Of a stretch of 64,000 bases of DNA, positions 62,381 through 64,000 are shown piece by piece; within the stretch, counting starts at the first letter, position 1, and the number at the start of each line of letters is the position of its first letter. The stretch covers positions 310,001 through 374,000 of the forward strand of contig OZ251994.1 in NCBI GenBank assembly GCA_965246925.1. Direction: 5' to 3'. The stretch is from JANPPS01 sp965246925. GTDB taxonomy: Bacteria > Pseudomonadota > Alphaproteobacteria > Acetobacterales > Acetobacteraceae. A program made the position numbers and the translations under genes. A model generated the notes under the pieces. The model had not been told where the DNA came from, did no database searches, and worked only from the letters and a program-made list of their open reading frames with translations.

Positions 62381-62950
62381 ATGGACCAACCCTCTCCCGG
62401 TATGATGAGCGTGCAGGATGACCTGGCACCCTGGCTGCTGCTGGTCGCAAATCAGGACCGGGACGCGCTGCGCGTCGTCTATGACCATCAGGCCGGACGC
62501 CTCCGCGGCGTGGCGTTGCGTATCCTCAAGGACGGCGCGCTCGCGGACGACGTGCTCCATGACGTCTTCGTCCGCCTCATGACCACGGCCGCCCGGTTCG
62601 ACCCGGCGCGCGGCAGTGCAGCAGGCTTCCTCGCCATGCTGGTCCGCTATGCCTCGCTCGACATCCTGCGCGTCCGAGGGCGCATCACGATCCTGCCGCC
62701 CGGCGATCTGGGCCTGGACGAACAAAGCCTCCCCGCCCTGCCCGGCCATGACCAAGACATGCTGAAGCATTGCCTGGACCGGCTCGGCCCGGAAACTAGG
62801 CGGCTGATCTTGATGACCTATATCGAGGGAAGGACGCACACCGAACTCGCGGTGCTGACCAAGACGCCGCTTGGAACGGTGAAGTCCAATATTCGGCGGG
62901 GATTGCTGCTGCTGCGCCGGTGCTTGGAGGAACGGTGCTTGGAAGAATGA
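62381..62950 (+). CDS. ECF-type RNA polymerase sigma factor
   Basis: A 189-aa group IV sigma factor. Region 2 is in the DALRVVYDHQAGRLRGVALRILKDGALADDVLHDVFVRLM segment (about 27-70), region 4 in LGPETRRLILMTYIEGRTHTELAVLTKTPLGTVKSNIRRGLLLLRRCLEE. The last ten codons are a 15-bp tandem duplication (62918-62947) encoding RCLEE twice. The anti-sigma gene follows after 10 bp. ATG at 62381; ATG at 62402 or 62405 are alternatives. Confidence 0.9.
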   Translation: MDQPSPGMMSVQDDLAPWLLLVANQDRDALRVVYDHQAGRLRGVALRILKDGALADDVLHDVFVRLMTTAARFDPARGSAAGFLAMLVRYASLDILRVRGRITILPPGDLGLDEQSLPALPGHDQDMLKHCLDRLGPETRRLILMTYIEGRTHTELAVLTKTPLGTVKSNIRRGLLLLRRCLEERCLEE

Positions 62951-62960
62951 GGAGAGTGTC

Positions 62961-63653
62961 GTGAGCGGCGAGGAGGGGCGGACCGTGATCGCCGGTGAAT
63001 ACGTGCTAGGCCTGTTGCCGCCAGACCGGCGAGAGGCGCTGGAGCGTGAAGCCGCCCTCGACCCGGCGCTCATGCACGAAATCGACACCTGGCGCCGCCG
63101 CCTAGCGCCACTCGATGAGCTGGGCGAGGCCCCGCCGCACCCGGTGCTGTGGCAGCGGATCGAGGCTTCGCTCGACCGCCCTGCCCCAGTCGTCCATTAT
63201 CCAGTTCATCCGCCGACGCTCCGCTTGCCATTTTGGCAGGCACTGCTGCGCTGGCGCATGCCGGCCCTGGCGGGCGCAGCCGGGGCCGCGCTGGCATCGC
63301 TGCTACTATGGCCGGCACCGCGCGAGGCTCCTCCCGCCGCGGTCGCGACCCTGCTGCCGCATGATGGCCGCGGCGCGCCCCTGCGCCTGACCGTCAGCCA
63401 AACCGGCATAGTGGAGGTTCACTCACCCGCCCTCCGGACCGACGGCGGCCGCCGCATCGACCTATGGGCCAAGCCCGCCAACGAAGCCGCTCCCCGCCTA
63501 ATCGGCGAAATCCAAGACGGCGGGGGCACCACCCCCCTCACCGGACTTCCCCTCGACGCCACCACGATCATGCTGACCGCGGACCTCCGCGGCCCCATCA
63601 CCGCCCCAGGGATCATCCTATACGAAGGCGTGCTGACGGCCTTGGACCGCTAG
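62961..63653 (+). CDS. Anti-sigma factor, RskA-like
   Basis: A 230-aa membrane anti-sigma factor. N-terminal AGEYVLGLLPPDRREALEREAALDPALMHEIDTWRRRLAPLDEL is the anti-sigma (ASD-like) part; a single membrane span (MPALAGAAGAALASLLLW) near residues 95-115 is followed by a periplasmic RskA-type C-domain (SQTGIVEVHSPALRTDGGRRIDLWAKP and ITAPGIILYEG). The GTG start has GAGGAG upstream. It would hold the ECF sigma factor inactive until an envelope signal. Confidence 0.9.
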   Translation: MSGEEGRTVIAGEYVLGLLPPDRREALEREAALDPALMHEIDTWRRRLAPLDELGEAPPHPVLWQRIEASLDRPAPVVHYPVHPPTLRLPFWQALLRWRMPALAGAAGAALASLLLWPAPREAPPAAVATLLPHDGRGAPLRLTVSQTGIVEVHSPALRTDGGRRIDLWAKPANEAAPRLIGEIQDGGGTTPLTGLPLDATTIMLTADLRGPITAPGIILYEGVLTALDR

Positions 63654-63655
63654 GC

Positions 63656-63678
63656 ACTGGCGAGAGAGGGTCGGAGTA
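63656..63678 (+). repeat. Truncated copy of the dispersed palindromic repeat
   Basis: CACTGGCGAGAGAGGGTCGGAGTATC keeps the right arm and a mutated tail. It sits in the 25-bp gap between the anti-sigma and the binding-protein genes. Confidence 0.5.
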
Positions 63679-64000
63679 TCACTTCCAGCTAGACAAATAA
63701 AACCGCGGCAACTCATCCCCAAATGGCTTGAAGTTGAGGCTGCGCGTCGTCGCATAGGTCTTCACGAACGTGAACAACGGCATGTAATACGCCTGCTCGC
63801 TAATGCGCTTGATCGCGGACGCATACCTACCCCGCCGTTGATCCGGGTCCGTGACCGATCCAGCCTCCGTCACCAACCGCCGCACCTCCTCGTCCCGCGC
63901 ATAATCCTGTCCGCCAAACCCGAAGTAAATCGGCAAGTATGCACTCGCATCGTTGATCGAATAGCTGCCCCAACTCCCCAGGTCGAGCGGATTGCGCCCC
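63679..64000 (-). CDS. Peptide/nickel-type ABC transporter substrate-binding protein (C-terminal end, truncated by window)
   Basis: The last 106 residues of a family 5 solute-binding protein (DppA/OppA/NikA type). The frame continues to the end of the window. Readable features are NPLDLGSWGSYSIND, DEEVRRLVTEAGSVTDPDQRRGRYASAIKRISEQAYYMPLFTF and RSLNFKPFGDELPRFYLSSWK, the typical C-terminal part. It should bind oligopeptides or similar ligands in the periplasm. The N-terminus and permeases lie outside. Confidence 0.88.
   Translation of the reverse strand, partial: GRNPLDLGSWGSYSINDASAYLPIYFGFGGQDYARDEEVRRLVTEAGSVTDPDQRRGRYASAIKRISEQAYYMPLFTFVKTYATTRSLNFKPFGDELPRFYLSSWK

Overview
The window is 64 kb of GC-rich, densely packed bacterial chromosome. 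Gene content and order (purL-bolA-grxD, clpS-clpA, phasin, isocitrate lyase beside an ScfR/RamB-type regulator, and a chorismate mutase-hisC-tyrA string) suggest an alphaproteobacterium, most likely Rhodospirillales/Acetobacteraceae. That placement is inferred from gene families, since no rRNA is present. I saw no tRNA, rRNA, CRISPR array, prophage, transposase or replication origin. Many neighbours overlap by 1-8 bp (ATGA, GTGA, TTGA and one apparent CTGA), so translational coupling is common, and several convergent pairs share or abut stop codons.

Layout. 0-4.7 kb: 3' part of purL, bolA, the CGFS glutaredoxin gene, a DUF2461 gene, then metX-metW (methionine). 4.8-7.7 kb: a polyprenyl-phosphate sugar transferase, a TVP38 membrane protein, a small exported protein and TspO. 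7.8-14.8 kb: fatty-acid use, with a crotonase-fold isomerase/hydratase, FadL porin, FadD ligase, and divergent scfR-like regulator / isocitrate lyase followed by a clear terminator. 15-18.5 kb: chorismate mutase with a degenerate prephenate-dehydratase-like tail, HisC-like aminotransferase, prephenate/arogenate dehydrogenase and DUF1684. 18.6-31.6 kb: SDR, solitary ModA, membrane-anchored patatin, a NitT/TauT-type ABC transporter, a DUF1800-DUF1501 pair, an aminotransferase, a gamma-glutamyltransferase-like protein and a DsbA-like protein. 31.6-39.3 kb: a decayed vapB antitoxin gene, a ribonucleotide-reductase-derived protein without visible catalytic centre, RidA, a DUF482 acyltransferase, an MBL hydrolase/thioesterase pair, a DUF2075 ATPase and an exported EEP-family phosphatase. 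39.3-52.3 kb: YdfG, DUF427, ClpA, ClpS, phasin, DD-carboxypeptidase, Map, thioesterase, RadC, PhzF, Hsp33, a lipoprotein and HrpB. 52.4-64 kb: an HtrA protease with response regulator, a 2OG dioxygenase with zeta-type kinase and small partner, an MscS channel, a HIG1 protein, etfB-etfA-hbd, a two-domain repeat protein divergent from an ECF sigma/anti-sigma pair, and the end of an oligopeptide-binding protein.

Metabolic theme: fadL-fadD, the crotonase, ETF and 3-hydroxybutyryl-CoA dehydrogenase feed acetyl-CoA. Isocitrate lyase spares it through the glyoxylate bypass, and phasin with two PhaR-like operators indicates polyhydroxybutyrate storage. The strongest non-coding signal is a dispersed palindromic repeat (core CCCTCTCCCGC-tg-GCGGGAGAGGG followed by GGGGTGAGGG). 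It occurs at least ten times between genes, often as inverted doublets, and has added C-terminal tails to three proteins. The most intriguing candidate systems are the RNR-derived protein with RidA, the 80-aa protein/zeta kinase/dioxygenase operon, and the duplicated-domain protein facing an ECF sigma/anti-sigma pair.
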